DNA of 64,000 bases, from NCBI RefSeq assembly GCF_002160495.1, contig NZ_NFKR01000003.1, positions 62,001 through 126,000 on the forward strand, given 5' to 3'. The position numbers and the translations under genes are program-made. The notes beneath the pieces are model-generated. The model had not been told where the DNA came from. It did no database searches and saw nothing but the letters and a program-made list of their open reading frames with translations. Positions 43,090 through 52,007 of this stretch are shown one piece after another (positions within the stretch are counted from its first letter, which is position 1; every line of letters starts with the position of its first letter). Origin of the DNA: Erysipelatoclostridium sp. An173. GTDB lineage: Bacteria > Bacillota_I > Bacilli_A > Erysipelotrichales > Coprobacillaceae.

Positions 43090-44414
43090 TGATTTATTCA
43101 CATCGTAAAACATTGTCGATTTTACATAATACAATGTCAATATTAAATCTAATAATCGTTCTTTTTTACGGAACTGTGATTCTTTTAACCACTCGTTATA
43201 TTATTTTATCACAATTATCAAGAGACTTTTTAGATAATATTGATTACATACCTCATCATCCTTTAAAAGTTTTTTTTGGTTCATTATTTCTTTATGGTAT
43301 TTTAATTTTTATTATGTATGGTCGTAATGAGAATGTTACCACTCATAAGTATATGAATATTTTTTATAGCATTATCGAGATAATAGTAAGTTTTGCATTA
43401 ATTTATAGTATATATATGGGATATAATGGAATTTTATTTTTAGTATTTTGTGATTGTATTTTTCATTTAAAAGATGGTAGATATTCTAAATGGTTCATGG
43501 TGATATTGGTTATTGTATATCTAATATCTAGTTATGATGTTTTTTCAGCAATGTTTCCAATGGTAAGTGTCAATGACTATTTTCAAGTCTATGGATCTAA
43601 TATTTCTGGTGTATTTATGATTGTCAAAGCATGTTTAGAAACAATTAATATAATTTTGTTTATTAGTTTCATGATTGTTTATCTTGCAGATGAAATTCAA
43701 GAAAATGAACATATTAGTGAAGAATTAAATATGATTAATCAAGTGAATAAAGAATTACAAAATTATGCTGCAATAACTGAAAAAATAGGTGAAAATAATG
43801 AAAGAAAACGTTTGGCAAGAGAAATACATGATACTTTAGGTCATGCATTAACGGGGATTGCTGCGGGAATAGATGCTTGTTTAGCAATGATTGAAATTAA
43901 TCCTCAAGCTACTAAGCAACAATTAGAGGTTATTTCTAAGGTTGTACGTCAGGGAATAAAAGATGTACGTAATTCATTAAATAAACTTCGTCCAGGAGCA
44001 TTAGAAGAGCATAGTTTTAAAGAAGCTATTGAGCGGATGATAGATGAGTTTTCTAGTGTAAGCGATTTAACGATTGAACTAAATTATCAATTAAATAATA
44101 TTGATTTTGAAAAAAATAAAGAGGATATCTTATTTCGTATCATTCAAGAATGTATCACTAATGCTTTAAGACATGGACATGCAACATTTGTCGGTATTGA
44201 TATTTATCAGGAGATGGATTTTTTATACCTAAAGATACAAGATAACGGGGCTGGGTGTAAAAATATTAAATATGGTTTTGGATTAACTCAAATGAAAGAA
44301 AGGGTAGCTATTATCAATGGTGAAATTTATTTTGCAGGTGATAATGGATTTTTAACAATTGTCAAAATACCAATACAAAGGGGAGAAAAATATGGTGAAA
44401 GTAGTAATAGCTGA
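43089..44414 (+). CDS. Histidine kinase, HisKA_3 (LiaS/DesK-type), multi-pass
   Basis: 441 residues from the ATG at 43089 with GGGGTGG upstream. About six hydrophobic segments fill residues 10-205, a short coiled region follows (NEHISEELNMINQVNKEL), then the HisKA_3 box RLAREIHDTLGHALTGI with His247 and a C-terminal ATPase domain with IIQECITNALRHGHA (N-box), DNGAGC (G1) and YGFGLTQMKERV (G2). It lacks a recognisable extracellular sensor domain, so the solute-binding proteins encoded on either side of the TCS genes are candidate input partners. It overlaps the regulator gene by 23 bases. Confidence 0.9.
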   Translation: MIYSHRKTLSILHNTMSILNLIIVLFYGTVILLTTRYIILSQLSRDFLDNIDYIPHHPLKVFFGSLFLYGILIFIMYGRNENVTTHKYMNIFYSIIEIIVSFALIYSIYMGYNGILFLVFCDCIFHLKDGRYSKWFMVILVIVYLISSYDVFSAMFPMVSVNDYFQVYGSNISGVFMIVKACLETINIILFISFMIVYLADEIQENEHISEELNMINQVNKELQNYAAITEKIGENNERKRLAREIHDTLGHALTGIAAGIDACLAMIEINPQATKQQLEVISKVVRQGIKDVRNSLNKLRPGALEEHSFKEAIERMIDEFSSVSDLTIELNYQLNNIDFEKNKEDILFRIIQECITNALRHGHATFVGIDIYQEMDFLYLKIQDNGAGCKNIKYGFGLTQMKERVAIINGEIYFAGDNGFLTIVKIPIQRGEKYGESSNS

Positions 44415-45066
44415 TGATCAAGAATTAATAAGAGAATCACTGAAAATAGTTTTAGGGACTCACGAAGATATTCAAGTAGTTGCCACTGCAGTGGATGGAT
44501 TTGAAGTATTAAAAATTTTAGAACGAGAAAAAGTAGATATTATTTTGATGGATATTAGAATGCCAGGTATGGATGGGGTATATTGTACTAAAGTTGTCAA
44601 AGAAAAATATCCTGAAACAAAAATTATTATTTTAACAACTTTTGATGATGATGATTTTGTTTTTAGCGCTTTAAAATACGGTGCTAGTGGTTATCTGTTG
44701 AAGGGAGTAGGAATGGATGAGTTATATCAAGCTATTTTAACAGTAAATAGTGGAGGAGCAATGATTAACCCGGATATTGCTACTAAAGTATTTAGTATGT
44801 TTTCAAAGATGTCGCAAAATAATTTAGCTATTCAAGTTGACGAAGAAGCTATTCAGGATATCAATCAACCTGAATGGCGAGTTATTCAGCAGGTTGCATT
44901 TGGTTTATCTAATAAAGAGATTGCTCAAAAACTCTTTTTATCAGAGGGAACAGTAAGAAATTATTTGAGTTCAATATTGTCAAAGTTAAATTTAAGAGAT
45001 CGTACTCAGTTAGCTATTTGGGCTGTTCAGACCGGATTAACAACGAGGGATTTAAATAATGAATAA
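44392..45066 (+). CDS. NarL/LuxR-type response regulator
   Basis: 224 residues from the ATG at 44392 (AAAGGGGAG upstream). Receiver: KVVIADDQELIRESL, VDIILMDIRMPGMDG with Asp54, ILTTFDDDDFV and YLLKGVG with the conserved Lys. Output: a GerE helix-turn-helix (about 155-215), VAFGLSNKEIAQKLFLSEGT and VRNYLSSILSKL. NarL-type regulators bind inverted repeats as dimers; a long inverted repeat with TGACAAT arms in the PTS promoter downstream is the likely target. It overlaps the next gene by eight bases. Confidence 0.92.
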   Translation: MVKVVIADDQELIRESLKIVLGTHEDIQVVATAVDGFEVLKILEREKVDIILMDIRMPGMDGVYCTKVVKEKYPETKIIILTTFDDDDFVFSALKYGASGYLLKGVGMDELYQAILTVNSGGAMINPDIATKVFSMFSKMSQNNLAIQVDEEAIQDINQPEWRVIQQVAFGLSNKEIAQKLFLSEGTVRNYLSSILSKLNLRDRTQLAIWAVQTGLTTRDLNNE

Positions 45067-46348
45067 GAAAAAAATTATTTGTATTTTATTAGCTGTAGTA
45101 TGTGTTTTATTAATTATTTGGCAACCTCAAAAAATAACATTAAAGATTGGTATTTTTGCAGGAAGTAATTGGAATGTGCCTAATGGTGATTGTTATCAAA
45201 TTATTGATCAGGTTATTGAGAGATTTGAAAAAAAATATCCAATGGTTAATGTTGAATATGAAAGCGGAATTATAAAAGATGATTATTCACAATGGCTATC
45301 TTCGCAATATCTTAAAGGGGAAGAACCAGATGTATTTATGATATTAAGTGAAGATTTCAATACTTTAAGTGCTCTGGGAGCTTTAAAGGATTTGGATTAT
45401 TTAATCCAGCAGGATACACAATTTAATAAAGATGATTATTATGAAAGTGCTTTGGATACGGGAAAATATCATGGTGATCAGTATGCATTACCATACGAAA
45501 GTAATCCGACATTAATGTTCGTCAATAAAACGTTGCTAAAAAATGAAAATATAGAGATTCCCGATAATAACTGGACATTAGATGATTTTTATGAAATTTG
45601 TAAACAGATTACAAAGGATACTAATAACGATGGACAAATTGATCAGTATGGTTGTTATAATTATGATTGGCTAGATTCAATTTATAGTCATGAAATTAAT
45701 TTATTTGATGATGATGGAGATGAGTGTTATTTAAGCCAGGAATCTGTAAAGAGTGCTTTATCTTTTGCACAAAGATTAACGGAACTAAATCAAGGTTACA
45801 CAGTTACCTCTCAGGATTTTGATACTGGTAAAGTTGCATTTGCACCAATGACTTTTGCAGAATATCGAACTTACAAACCTTATCCATATAAAGTAAAAAA
45901 ATATTCACAGTTTGAATGGGATTGTGTTAAAATGCCAGGGATAACTCAAAAAACTGGAAGTGAAGTGTCATCTTTATTAATGGGAATTTCTTCACGTACC
46001 TCTTATGAAAAAAAAGCCTGGGAATTTTTAAAAATGTTAACGTATGATCAAGAATCTCAAGAAAATTTATTCCGTTATTCGCAAGGAATATCATCTTTAA
46101 AAACTGTTATCCAATCTTCAAAAGCTTTAAATATGTTGAGTGATGAAGAATTAGGAGATACACAAGTTGATTTAAGTTTATTAAATGAGGTTATGCAAAA
46201 TACAATAAGTCAAAATCAATTTAGAAAATATAATTCGGCATTAAGTATGATGGATACTCAAATTCAAAACATTATGAGAAATTGGCAAGATTTAGATTTA
46301 TCATTAATGTCTTTACAAAATGAAGTTAATGAATTTTTAAGAGAATAG
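45059..46348 (+). CDS. Extracellular solute-binding protein, family 1, membrane-anchored
   Basis: 429 residues with one N-terminal helix (about 5-22, no lipobox Cys) and an SBP_bac_1 fold: KIGIFAGSNWNVPNG, PMVNVEYESGIIKDDYS, LKGEEPDVFMILSEDF, YALPYESNPTLMFVNKTLL, then a tail with a short Gln/Asn-rich helix. Similar proteins feed oligosaccharide ABC importers, but none is encoded here. Overlap with the regulator gene ties it to the two-component system; it may be a second ligand sensor or a co-receptor. Its 3' end forms part of the terminator. Confidence 0.87.
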   Translation: MNKKKIICILLAVVCVLLIIWQPQKITLKIGIFAGSNWNVPNGDCYQIIDQVIERFEKKYPMVNVEYESGIIKDDYSQWLSSQYLKGEEPDVFMILSEDFNTLSALGALKDLDYLIQQDTQFNKDDYYESALDTGKYHGDQYALPYESNPTLMFVNKTLLKNENIEIPDNNWTLDDFYEICKQITKDTNNDGQIDQYGCYNYDWLDSIYSHEINLFDDDGDECYLSQESVKSALSFAQRLTELNQGYTVTSQDFDTGKVAFAPMTFAEYRTYKPYPYKVKKYSQFEWDCVKMPGITQKTGSEVSSLLMGISSRTSYEKKAWEFLKMLTYDQESQENLFRYSQGISSLKTVIQSSKALNMLSDEELGDTQVDLSLLNEVMQNTISQNQFRKYNSALSMMDTQIQNIMRNWQDLDLSLMSLQNEVNEFLRE

Positions 46349-46370
46349 TTTGTAACTATTCTCTTTTTTT
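46341..46370 (+). terminator. Terminator of the sensory operon
   Basis: GAGAATAGTT (46341-46350), loop TGT, AACTATTCTC (46354-46363), followed by seven T. It overlaps the stop codon of the solute-binding protein gene. Confidence 0.9.
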
Positions 46371-46371
46371 A

Positions 46372-46433
46372 TATGACAATTGTCATACTAATAATCTGTT
46401 GATTGTCATTAATAAAATGTGACAATAGACAGA
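46372..46433 (+). promoter_or_regulatory. Double operator in the mannose-type PTS promoter
   Basis: Site 1 is the 16-bp palindrome TATGACAATTGTCATA (46372-46387). Site 2 is an interrupted repeat: TCTGT (46395-46399), ATTGTCA (46402-46408), 11 bases, TGACAAT (46420-46426), ACAGA (46429-46433), symmetrical apart from one two-base step. Both share the half-site TGACAAT. They lie 58-119 bases before the first PTS gene and right after the terminator of the two-component operon, the expected place for its LuxR-type regulator to bind. Confidence 0.65.
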
Positions 46434-46490
46434 TGGAATGAATGAGTTTTATTGATAGAATTTAAGTGTCGAAAGAGGAGGGAATAAAAA

Positions 46491-46913
46491 ATGAGATATG
46501 TAGTTATGGTCAGTCATGGTCAATTTGCAAATGGATTAAAAGATGCGCTTATGATGTTGGCAGGACAACGTGAAGATGTTATAGCTTCAGGTTTAGAAAA
46601 CGGAAAAAGTGCTGATGAATTTGCACAAGATTTTGAAAAGACTATTGATTTTATCAATCAAGATGATGAAATCATTTTGCTTGGTGATTTAATAGGGGGT
46701 TCACCACTTACTACAGCAATGAATGTTATTCATGAAAAAAATATGGATGAACATTGCATCATTATTGGTGGTATGAATTTGCCATTAGCATTAACAACTG
46801 TTCTTATGAAAGACACATTAGATAAAGAAACATTTTTACAACAAGTTTTGCATGAGGGACAAACAGCTTTAAAAGAATTCAAAATTGAAAATGATGAAGA
46901 CGATGATATTTAA
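46491..46913 (+). CDS. Mannose-family PTS EIIA
   Basis: 140 residues. MRYVVMVSHGQFANGLKDAL carries the phosphorylated His9, followed by a DDEIILLGDLIGGSPLTTAM loop with the conserved Asp, and a Gly-Gly-Met-Asn segment. It takes phosphate from HPr for the EIIB below. RBS GAGGAGG. First gene of the transport operon and located immediately after the operator pair. Confidence 0.94.
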   Translation: MRYVVMVSHGQFANGLKDALMMLAGQREDVIASGLENGKSADEFAQDFEKTIDFINQDDEIILLGDLIGGSPLTTAMNVIHEKNMDEHCIIIGGMNLPLALTTVLMKDTLDKETFLQQVLHEGQTALKEFKIENDEDDDI

Positions 46914-46927
46914 AGGAGGAAAAAATT

Positions 46928-47419
46928 ATGTCAGTTTCATTTATTCGTATTGATGATCGGATGATTCATGGTCAAACATGTACACGTTGGGCTCGTGAAT
47001 ATCCTTGTGATGGGTTAATTGCTGTTAACGATAAGGCAGCAAAAAATGATGTTCTTAAGGCCGCTTATAAAGCAGCAAGTGGAAAAAAGACATTTGTATG
47101 GACATTAGCTGATTTTGAAAAAAAGAGTCAGAAAGTATTAGATAGTGATACACGTTATTTCTTAATCACTAAAAATCCAATTGATATGTGTAAAATTTTA
47201 GTAGATCAAAATTTTAAATGTGGTATTGATACAGTTATTGTTGGACCATGCAATGATAGAGAAGGTGCAGTTAAATTGGGAAATAATCAATCAATTACTC
47301 AAGAAGAGGCAGATGCATTTGAAAAAATAGCAAAAGCTGGCTATAAAATCAAATTCGCTTTATTACCTGATGTATCAATAGGAACATGGGATGATTTTAA
47401 AGGAAAATTTGGTTATTAA
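46928..47419 (+). CDS. Mannose-family PTS EIIB
   Basis: 163 residues. FIRIDDRMIHGQTCTRWARE contains the phosphorylated His14; the rest (VNDKAAKNDVLKAAYKAA, VGPCNDREGAVKLGNNQSI) follows the family. Met and Cys-Thr replace the usual RLIHGQV residues around the active site, which suggests a sugar other than plain mannose or fructose. RBS AAAGGAGG. Confidence 0.93.
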   Translation: MSVSFIRIDDRMIHGQTCTRWAREYPCDGLIAVNDKAAKNDVLKAAYKAASGKKTFVWTLADFEKKSQKVLDSDTRYFLITKNPIDMCKILVDQNFKCGIDTVIVGPCNDREGAVKLGNNQSITQEEADAFEKIAKAGYKIKFALLPDVSIGTWDDFKGKFGY

Positions 47420-47446
47420 TAATAATATAAAAAGGAGAAGTTAATT

Positions 47447-48286
47447 ATGGAAATTAGTTGGATTCAAGCGGCTTTGCTAGGATTATTCGCTTGTTTATCA
47501 AGTATGCCTGGTTTAGGAGGAACGTCAATCGGTAACTATACATTAGGACGACCATTAATTGGTGGTTTAGTGTGTGGTATTATTTTAGGGGATATTTATA
47601 CTGGTATTTTAGTCGGGGTTGCAATGCAAGTTGTATATATTGCATTGGTTACACCTGGTGGAACAGTTTCAGCAGATGTTCGTGCAGTAAGTTATATTGG
47701 TATTCCATTAGCAATGATTGCATTGAAGAGCTATGGTTTAGATGCTGGTAGTGCTGATGGGCAAGCAATGGCTACATCTTTTGGTACAATGGTTGGAACT
47801 TTAGGAACAGTTTTATTCTATGGTACTGCAACAATCAATCTTGTTTGGCAACATATGGGATGGAAAGCTGTTGAAAACGGAAACTTTAAAAAATTATATT
47901 TAGTTAATATGGGATTACCTTGGATCTCACACATTATTTGTTCTTTTATCCCAACATTAATCATGTGTAAAATGGGGGCACCAATGGTAGATTTAATTAA
48001 GAGTTATTTACCAATGGATGGAATTGCAATGATGACTTTATTTACAGTTGGTTCTTTACTTCCATGTGTCGGAATTGCAATTTTATTAAAACAAATTGTA
48101 ACTAAAGCTATTGATTTTATTCCATTTTTCTTTGGATTTACTCTAGCTGCTGCTTTAGGTATCAATCTTGTTTCTGCAACAATTATTGCTGGAATGTTTG
48201 CGTTAATTAATTACAGAATTAAAATGTTGACACTAAACAAAACGGTAGCAGTATCAGATGATGAAGATGATGAGGAGGATATTTAA
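47447..48286 (+). CDS. Mannose-family PTS EIIC
   Basis: 279 residues, polytopic. GLFACLSSMPGLGGTSIGNY, RPLIGGLVCGIILGDIYTG and VAMQVVYIALVTPGG are typical of ManY/AgaC-type subunits; an acidic tail (DDEDDEEDI) ends it. With EIID it forms the membrane channel. RBS AAAGGAG. Its tail encodes the GAGGAGG site for EIID. Confidence 0.92.
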   Translation: MEISWIQAALLGLFACLSSMPGLGGTSIGNYTLGRPLIGGLVCGIILGDIYTGILVGVAMQVVYIALVTPGGTVSADVRAVSYIGIPLAMIALKSYGLDAGSADGQAMATSFGTMVGTLGTVLFYGTATINLVWQHMGWKAVENGNFKKLYLVNMGLPWISHIICSFIPTLIMCKMGAPMVDLIKSYLPMDGIAMMTLFTVGSLLPCVGIAILLKQIVTKAIDFIPFFFGFTLAAALGINLVSATIIAGMFALINYRIKMLTLNKTVAVSDDEDDEEDI

Positions 48287-48287
48287 A

Positions 48288-49121
48288 ATGGATAAAAAGT
48301 TAACAAAAAAGACTCTTACAAAGTCATTTCACAATTGGTATTATGGGAATTTAACATGTTTTTCTCAAGAACATATGCAAACATTTGGATATTTGTGTTC
48401 AATGCTACCTGTTGTTGAAGAATTATATAATAAAAAAGAAGATAAAGAAAAAGCAATGAAAACTTATACAGCTTTCTTTAATACCGAACCACAAATTGGA
48501 TCAGTTATTGTTGGGATGACAGCTGGACTAGAAGAAGCTCGTGCCAATGGGGAAGATGTTGACGATGAAACAATTAATGGGTTACGTGCTGGGTTAATGG
48601 GACCATTAGCAGGAATTGGAGATTCGCTAGTTGTTGGAACAGTTATACCTATTTTATTAGGGGTAGCTTTAGGAATGTCAAGCGGCGGATCACCATTAGG
48701 AGCGATATTCTATATTATTGTATGGAACTTATTTGCTTACTTTGGAATGAAATTCTTATATTTTAAAGGATACGAATTAGGTGGAAAAGCAGTTGATTTT
48801 TTAGTCGGACCACAAGGAGAAGCATTAAGAGAATCAATCACTATGTTAGGTGGTATTGTTATTGGTGCTGTAGCTGCTACATGGGTTACTGTTACTACTA
48901 ATTTTACATTAACAGCTCAAGGTGCTAAAGAACCATATTTAGAATTACAAAAAACATTAGACAGTGTTTATCCAGGATTTTTAACAGCTGCATTTATTAT
49001 GCTTTGCTGGTATTTATTAGCTAAAAAGAAAATGTCACCAATTAAAGTAATGTTATTATTGGTTGTTATTGCCTTTGTTGGTGTATTAATTGGATTCTTT
49101 AATCCAGGTTTACAATATTAA
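48288..49121 (+). CDS. Mannose-family PTS EIID
   Basis: 277 residues from the ATG at 48288, which has GAGGAGG (48272-48278) upstream; a start 30 bases earlier would overlap EIIC and lacks an RBS. LTKKTLTKSFHNWYYGNLTC replaces the usual W-x-W-Q-x-S/FN-YER-Q segment, with SFHNWYYGN equivalent to its second half; GLRAGLMGPLAGIGDSLVVG is the conserved loop. It completes the permease. Confidence 0.92.
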   Translation: MDKKLTKKTLTKSFHNWYYGNLTCFSQEHMQTFGYLCSMLPVVEELYNKKEDKEKAMKTYTAFFNTEPQIGSVIVGMTAGLEEARANGEDVDDETINGLRAGLMGPLAGIGDSLVVGTVIPILLGVALGMSSGGSPLGAIFYIIVWNLFAYFGMKFLYFKGYELGGKAVDFLVGPQGEALRESITMLGGIVIGAVAATWVTVTTNFTLTAQGAKEPYLELQKTLDSVYPGFLTAAFIMLCWYLLAKKKMSPIKVMLLLVVIAFVGVLIGFFNPGLQY

Positions 49122-49136
49122 AAAGGAGATGAAGAT

Positions 49137-49403
49137 ATGGATGCAAAACTTAAAAATGCATATATTGCAGAAGTACAATATCAAACAAAAATGTTAAACC
49201 ATTTAAAAAAATGGTTAAGAAACCTTATTATTTTTTCCTCAATATCCTTAGTTCTTGTTCTGTTTGGTGCATCCATTCATCCATTCATGCAAATACTGGG
49301 AGTTGTATTGATGATTGTTAGTATTCTTGCATGTGTTTTAGTTGGGCTTGGATATAAAAATGGGCGCAACAATATTTGTAAAATTATAGATAATATAAAA
49401 TAA
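49137..49403 (+). CDS. Small two-helix membrane protein in the PTS operon
   Basis: 88 residues: amphipathic N-terminal helix (KNAYIAEVQYQTKMLNHLKK), two hydrophobic segments (about 30-48 and 53-72) and a basic end. RBS AAAAGGAG. It lies 15 bases after EIID. It resembles no family I can name; it could be an accessory subunit comparable in place with ManO-like small proteins, but not in sequence. Confidence 0.7.
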   Translation: MDAKLKNAYIAEVQYQTKMLNHLKKWLRNLIIFSSISLVLVLFGASIHPFMQILGVVLMIVSILACVLVGLGYKNGRNNICKIIDNIK

Positions 49404-49406
49404 AAA

Positions 49407-49439
49407 AATGGGTTTTGTTCTTTGAGAATAAAACCCATT
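49407..49439 (+). terminator. Hairpin after the small membrane gene
   Basis: AATGGGTTTT (49407-49416) pairs with AAAACCCATT (49430-49439). The downstream side is A/T-rich without a clean T-run, so it may attenuate or protect the mRNA instead of ending it. Confidence 0.55.
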
Positions 49440-49460
49440 AAAATTTAAGGAGGACTTAAG

Positions 49461-50264
49461 ATGAATCAAATAGTATTTAGTGATGTTGATGGAACGTTAT
49501 TAAATGATCATCACGAGATTACGTTTTTAACTAGAAAAGCTATTCTTGAATTAGAAAGTAAGAAAATTCCATTTGTTATTGTTTCTGCAAGAAGTCCTTC
49601 GGGAATTTTGTCAATTTTGAAAAAATATAATATTAAAGGAACTATTATTGCATATAGTGGTGCATTAATAATTGATAGCAAATTAGACATTATTTATACT
49701 CAGAGTATGAATGTAAATTATGCAGTAAATATTATTAAATATCTTGAAAAGGAGCATTTTGATTTATCATGGTGTGTGTATTCTTTTGATCAATGGCTAG
49801 TAAAAAATTGCAATGATTCAAGAATTCAAAATGAAGAAAATATTGTTAAAGTAAAGTCACAACAAACAACAATCGATCAATTATCTCAATTAACTGCTAT
49901 TCATAAGATTTTATGTATTTGTAATCCACAAAAAACATTATCAATAAAAGAAAAAATCCAGTCACATTTTAATAACTGTACTATTACTCAATCATCCAAT
50001 AATTTAATAGAAATAATGGATCAAAATGTTAATAAAGGTACTGCGATAAAAAAACTATGTGAGTTATGGCAAATACCATTGGATAATACAATTGCATTTG
50101 GTGATCAGTATAATGATTTAGAAATGTTGAAGATAGTAAAATATGGGTATGCAATGAAAAATGCCCCCAAAAATATTCAAGACCAGGTAAAAAGAGTGAC
50201 CTTGGACAATAACCATGATGGGATATATCATGCATTATTGAAGTTAAAAATAATTGAAAAGTAA
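49461..50264 (+). CDS. Cof-type HAD-IIB phosphatase
   Basis: 267 residues. VFSDVDGTLLNDHHEIT holds the Asp nucleophile and Asp acid, VIVSARSPSGI the Ser/Thr motif, and IAFGDQYNDLEMLKIVKYGYAM the acidic motif III with Mg2+ ligands; the insert domain between motifs II and III defines the Cof/IIB type. These enzymes dephosphorylate sugar phosphates. Its place after the PTS suggests control of intracellular sugar phosphate, perhaps to avoid stress. RBS AAGGAGG. Confidence 0.9.
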   Translation: MNQIVFSDVDGTLLNDHHEITFLTRKAILELESKKIPFVIVSARSPSGILSILKKYNIKGTIIAYSGALIIDSKLDIIYTQSMNVNYAVNIIKYLEKEHFDLSWCVYSFDQWLVKNCNDSRIQNEENIVKVKSQQTTIDQLSQLTAIHKILCICNPQKTLSIKEKIQSHFNNCTITQSSNNLIEIMDQNVNKGTAIKKLCELWQIPLDNTIAFGDQYNDLEMLKIVKYGYAMKNAPKNIQDQVKRVTLDNNHDGIYHALLKLKIIEK

Positions 50265-50282
50265 ATTAATAAAAGAAAAGAG

Positions 50283-52007
50283 ATGAATTGTAAAATGAAT
50301 TATGATAAATATCCAGAAACGAAAATTGCTGGATTTGATAAAGAAGTTTTTGGAACTTTATTAGCTATGGAAAAAGAGCTATCAACAGCAACACAGGCTG
50401 TTAATTGTCTTGTTGTAGATTGTTATCCTGGAGTAGATGATGAGGTTTTAAATTTTATTCAAGATGTTTATGAACCTAAAATATTAATTAGAAGTGAAGA
50501 TATTTTTTATAATAAAGAAAAAATAAACGAATTAATGCAACCACATTTAACAAATGATAGAGTACGTGGAGTTATGTTTTATGGTGTATTAGAAGATTTT
50601 GTAGATTATGAAAAATTGAATGAAGTAAAAAAATTTCTTCAAGATAAACAGAAAATTTTAATATATGGTGTTGGTGCTAGATTAATTAGCAATGGAGATC
50701 TTTATATTTATTGCGATTTAGCAAGATGGGAAATTCAATGTCGTTATCGCCAAGGAATGCCTAATTTTAAAGCGGATAATAATGATGAGGATTCACTACG
50801 AAAAATCAAAAGAGGATTTTTTATTGAATGGCGTATAGCGGATAAATATAAAATGAAAGTATTTGAAAAAGTTGACTATTTTATTGATAGTAATAAATAC
50901 GGTCATTTAAAAATGGTAACCGGCAACGCTTTAAGAAGTGGGTTAAAACAAATAGTAAAACAACCATTTAGACTTGTTCCTTATTTTGATCCCGGTGTAT
51001 GGGGTGGCCAATGGATGAAAGAACATTGTGGCTTAGATCCTAAAGAAAAAAACTATGCTTGGAGTTTTGATGGTGTTCCTGAAGAAAACAGTTTATATTT
51101 AAGATATGGAAATGTTCGAATTGAAATACCAGCTATGGATTTGGTTTTATATCAGCCAGTAGAATTGTTAGGTATAAAAAATTATTGCCGCTTTGGAGCT
51201 GAATTTCCAATTCGTTTTGATTTTTTAGATACAATTGATGGTCAAAATTTAAGTTTACAAGTTCATCCTTTAACAGAATATATCAAATCACATTTTGGAA
51301 TGACTTATACTCAAGATGAAAGTTATTATATATTAGATGCACAAAATCATGGTGGAGTATATCTTGGACTTAAAGAAAATATTAATCCCGAGGAAATGAT
51401 TGATGACCTTAAAGTAGCACAGTTAGGTAAAAAAACATTTGATGCTGATAGGTATGTTAATTTTTTTCCAGCTAAAAAACATGATCATTTCTTGATACCG
51501 GCAGGAACAATTCATTGTTCCTCTTCAGGATGTATGGTTTTAGAAATTAGTGCTACTCCATATATATTTACATTTAAGCTATGGGATTGGAATCGGTTAG
51601 GATTGGATGGTTTTCCAAGACCAATCCATATAGAAGATGGTAAAAATAATATTCAATGGGATAGAACTACACAATGGGTAAAAAATAATCTGGTTAATAA
51701 TATTGAAATTATTCATCAGGATAATGATTATTTAGAAGAAAAAACTGGTTTGCATGAGTTAGAATTTATAGAGACAAGAAGATTTACTACTAAAAAAAGG
51801 ACTTATCATTCTTCAAAGAAAGGAGTACATATGCTTAATTTAGTAGATGGTTCCAGTGCTGTTATTGAAAGTCCAAATGGTGCTTTTGAACCATTTATTG
51901 TACATTATGCGGAAACATTTATTATTCCTAGTGCAGTAAACGAGTACACTATTAGACCATATAATAAAGGTGAAACAATAAAATTTATCCAGGCATATGT
52001 TAGATAA
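50283..52007 (+). CDS. Mannose-6-phosphate isomerase, class I, with extra N-terminal domain
   Basis: 574 residues (562 if the ATG at 50295 is used). The C-terminal part from about residue 232 is a type I isomerase: PYFDPGVWGGQWMKEH, LDTIDGQNLSLQVHPLTEY (Gln and His zinc ligands), YYILDA, IPAGTIHCSS (His ligand) and a late cupin strand region. The first roughly 230 residues form a separate domain with an alternating alpha/beta pattern (CLVVDCYPGVD, KILIYGVGARLIS, YIYCDLARWEIQCRYRQG) that looks like a P-loop kinase fold without a P-loop, but I cannot assign it. It likely converts the PTS product to fructose 6-phosphate. Confidence 0.85.
   Translation: MNCKMNYDKYPETKIAGFDKEVFGTLLAMEKELSTATQAVNCLVVDCYPGVDDEVLNFIQDVYEPKILIRSEDIFYNKEKINELMQPHLTNDRVRGVMFYGVLEDFVDYEKLNEVKKFLQDKQKILIYGVGARLISNGDLYIYCDLARWEIQCRYRQGMPNFKADNNDEDSLRKIKRGFFIEWRIADKYKMKVFEKVDYFIDSNKYGHLKMVTGNALRSGLKQIVKQPFRLVPYFDPGVWGGQWMKEHCGLDPKEKNYAWSFDGVPEENSLYLRYGNVRIEIPAMDLVLYQPVELLGIKNYCRFGAEFPIRFDFLDTIDGQNLSLQVHPLTEYIKSHFGMTYTQDESYYILDAQNHGGVYLGLKENINPEEMIDDLKVAQLGKKTFDADRYVNFFPAKKHDHFLIPAGTIHCSSSGCMVLEISATPYIFTFKLWDWNRLGLDGFPRPIHIEDGKNNIQWDRTTQWVKNNLVNNIEIIHQDNDYLEEKTGLHELEFIETRRFTTKKRTYHSSKKGVHMLNLVDGSSAVIESPNGAFEPFIVHYAETFIIPSAVNEYTIRPYNKGETIKFIQAYVR

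Noticed and set aside
46428-46490. Sigma-54 promoter, as is common before mannose-type PTS operons
   Set aside because: No TGGCA-N8-TGC pair was found and the local regulator is a LuxR-type response regulator, not a LevR-type activator.
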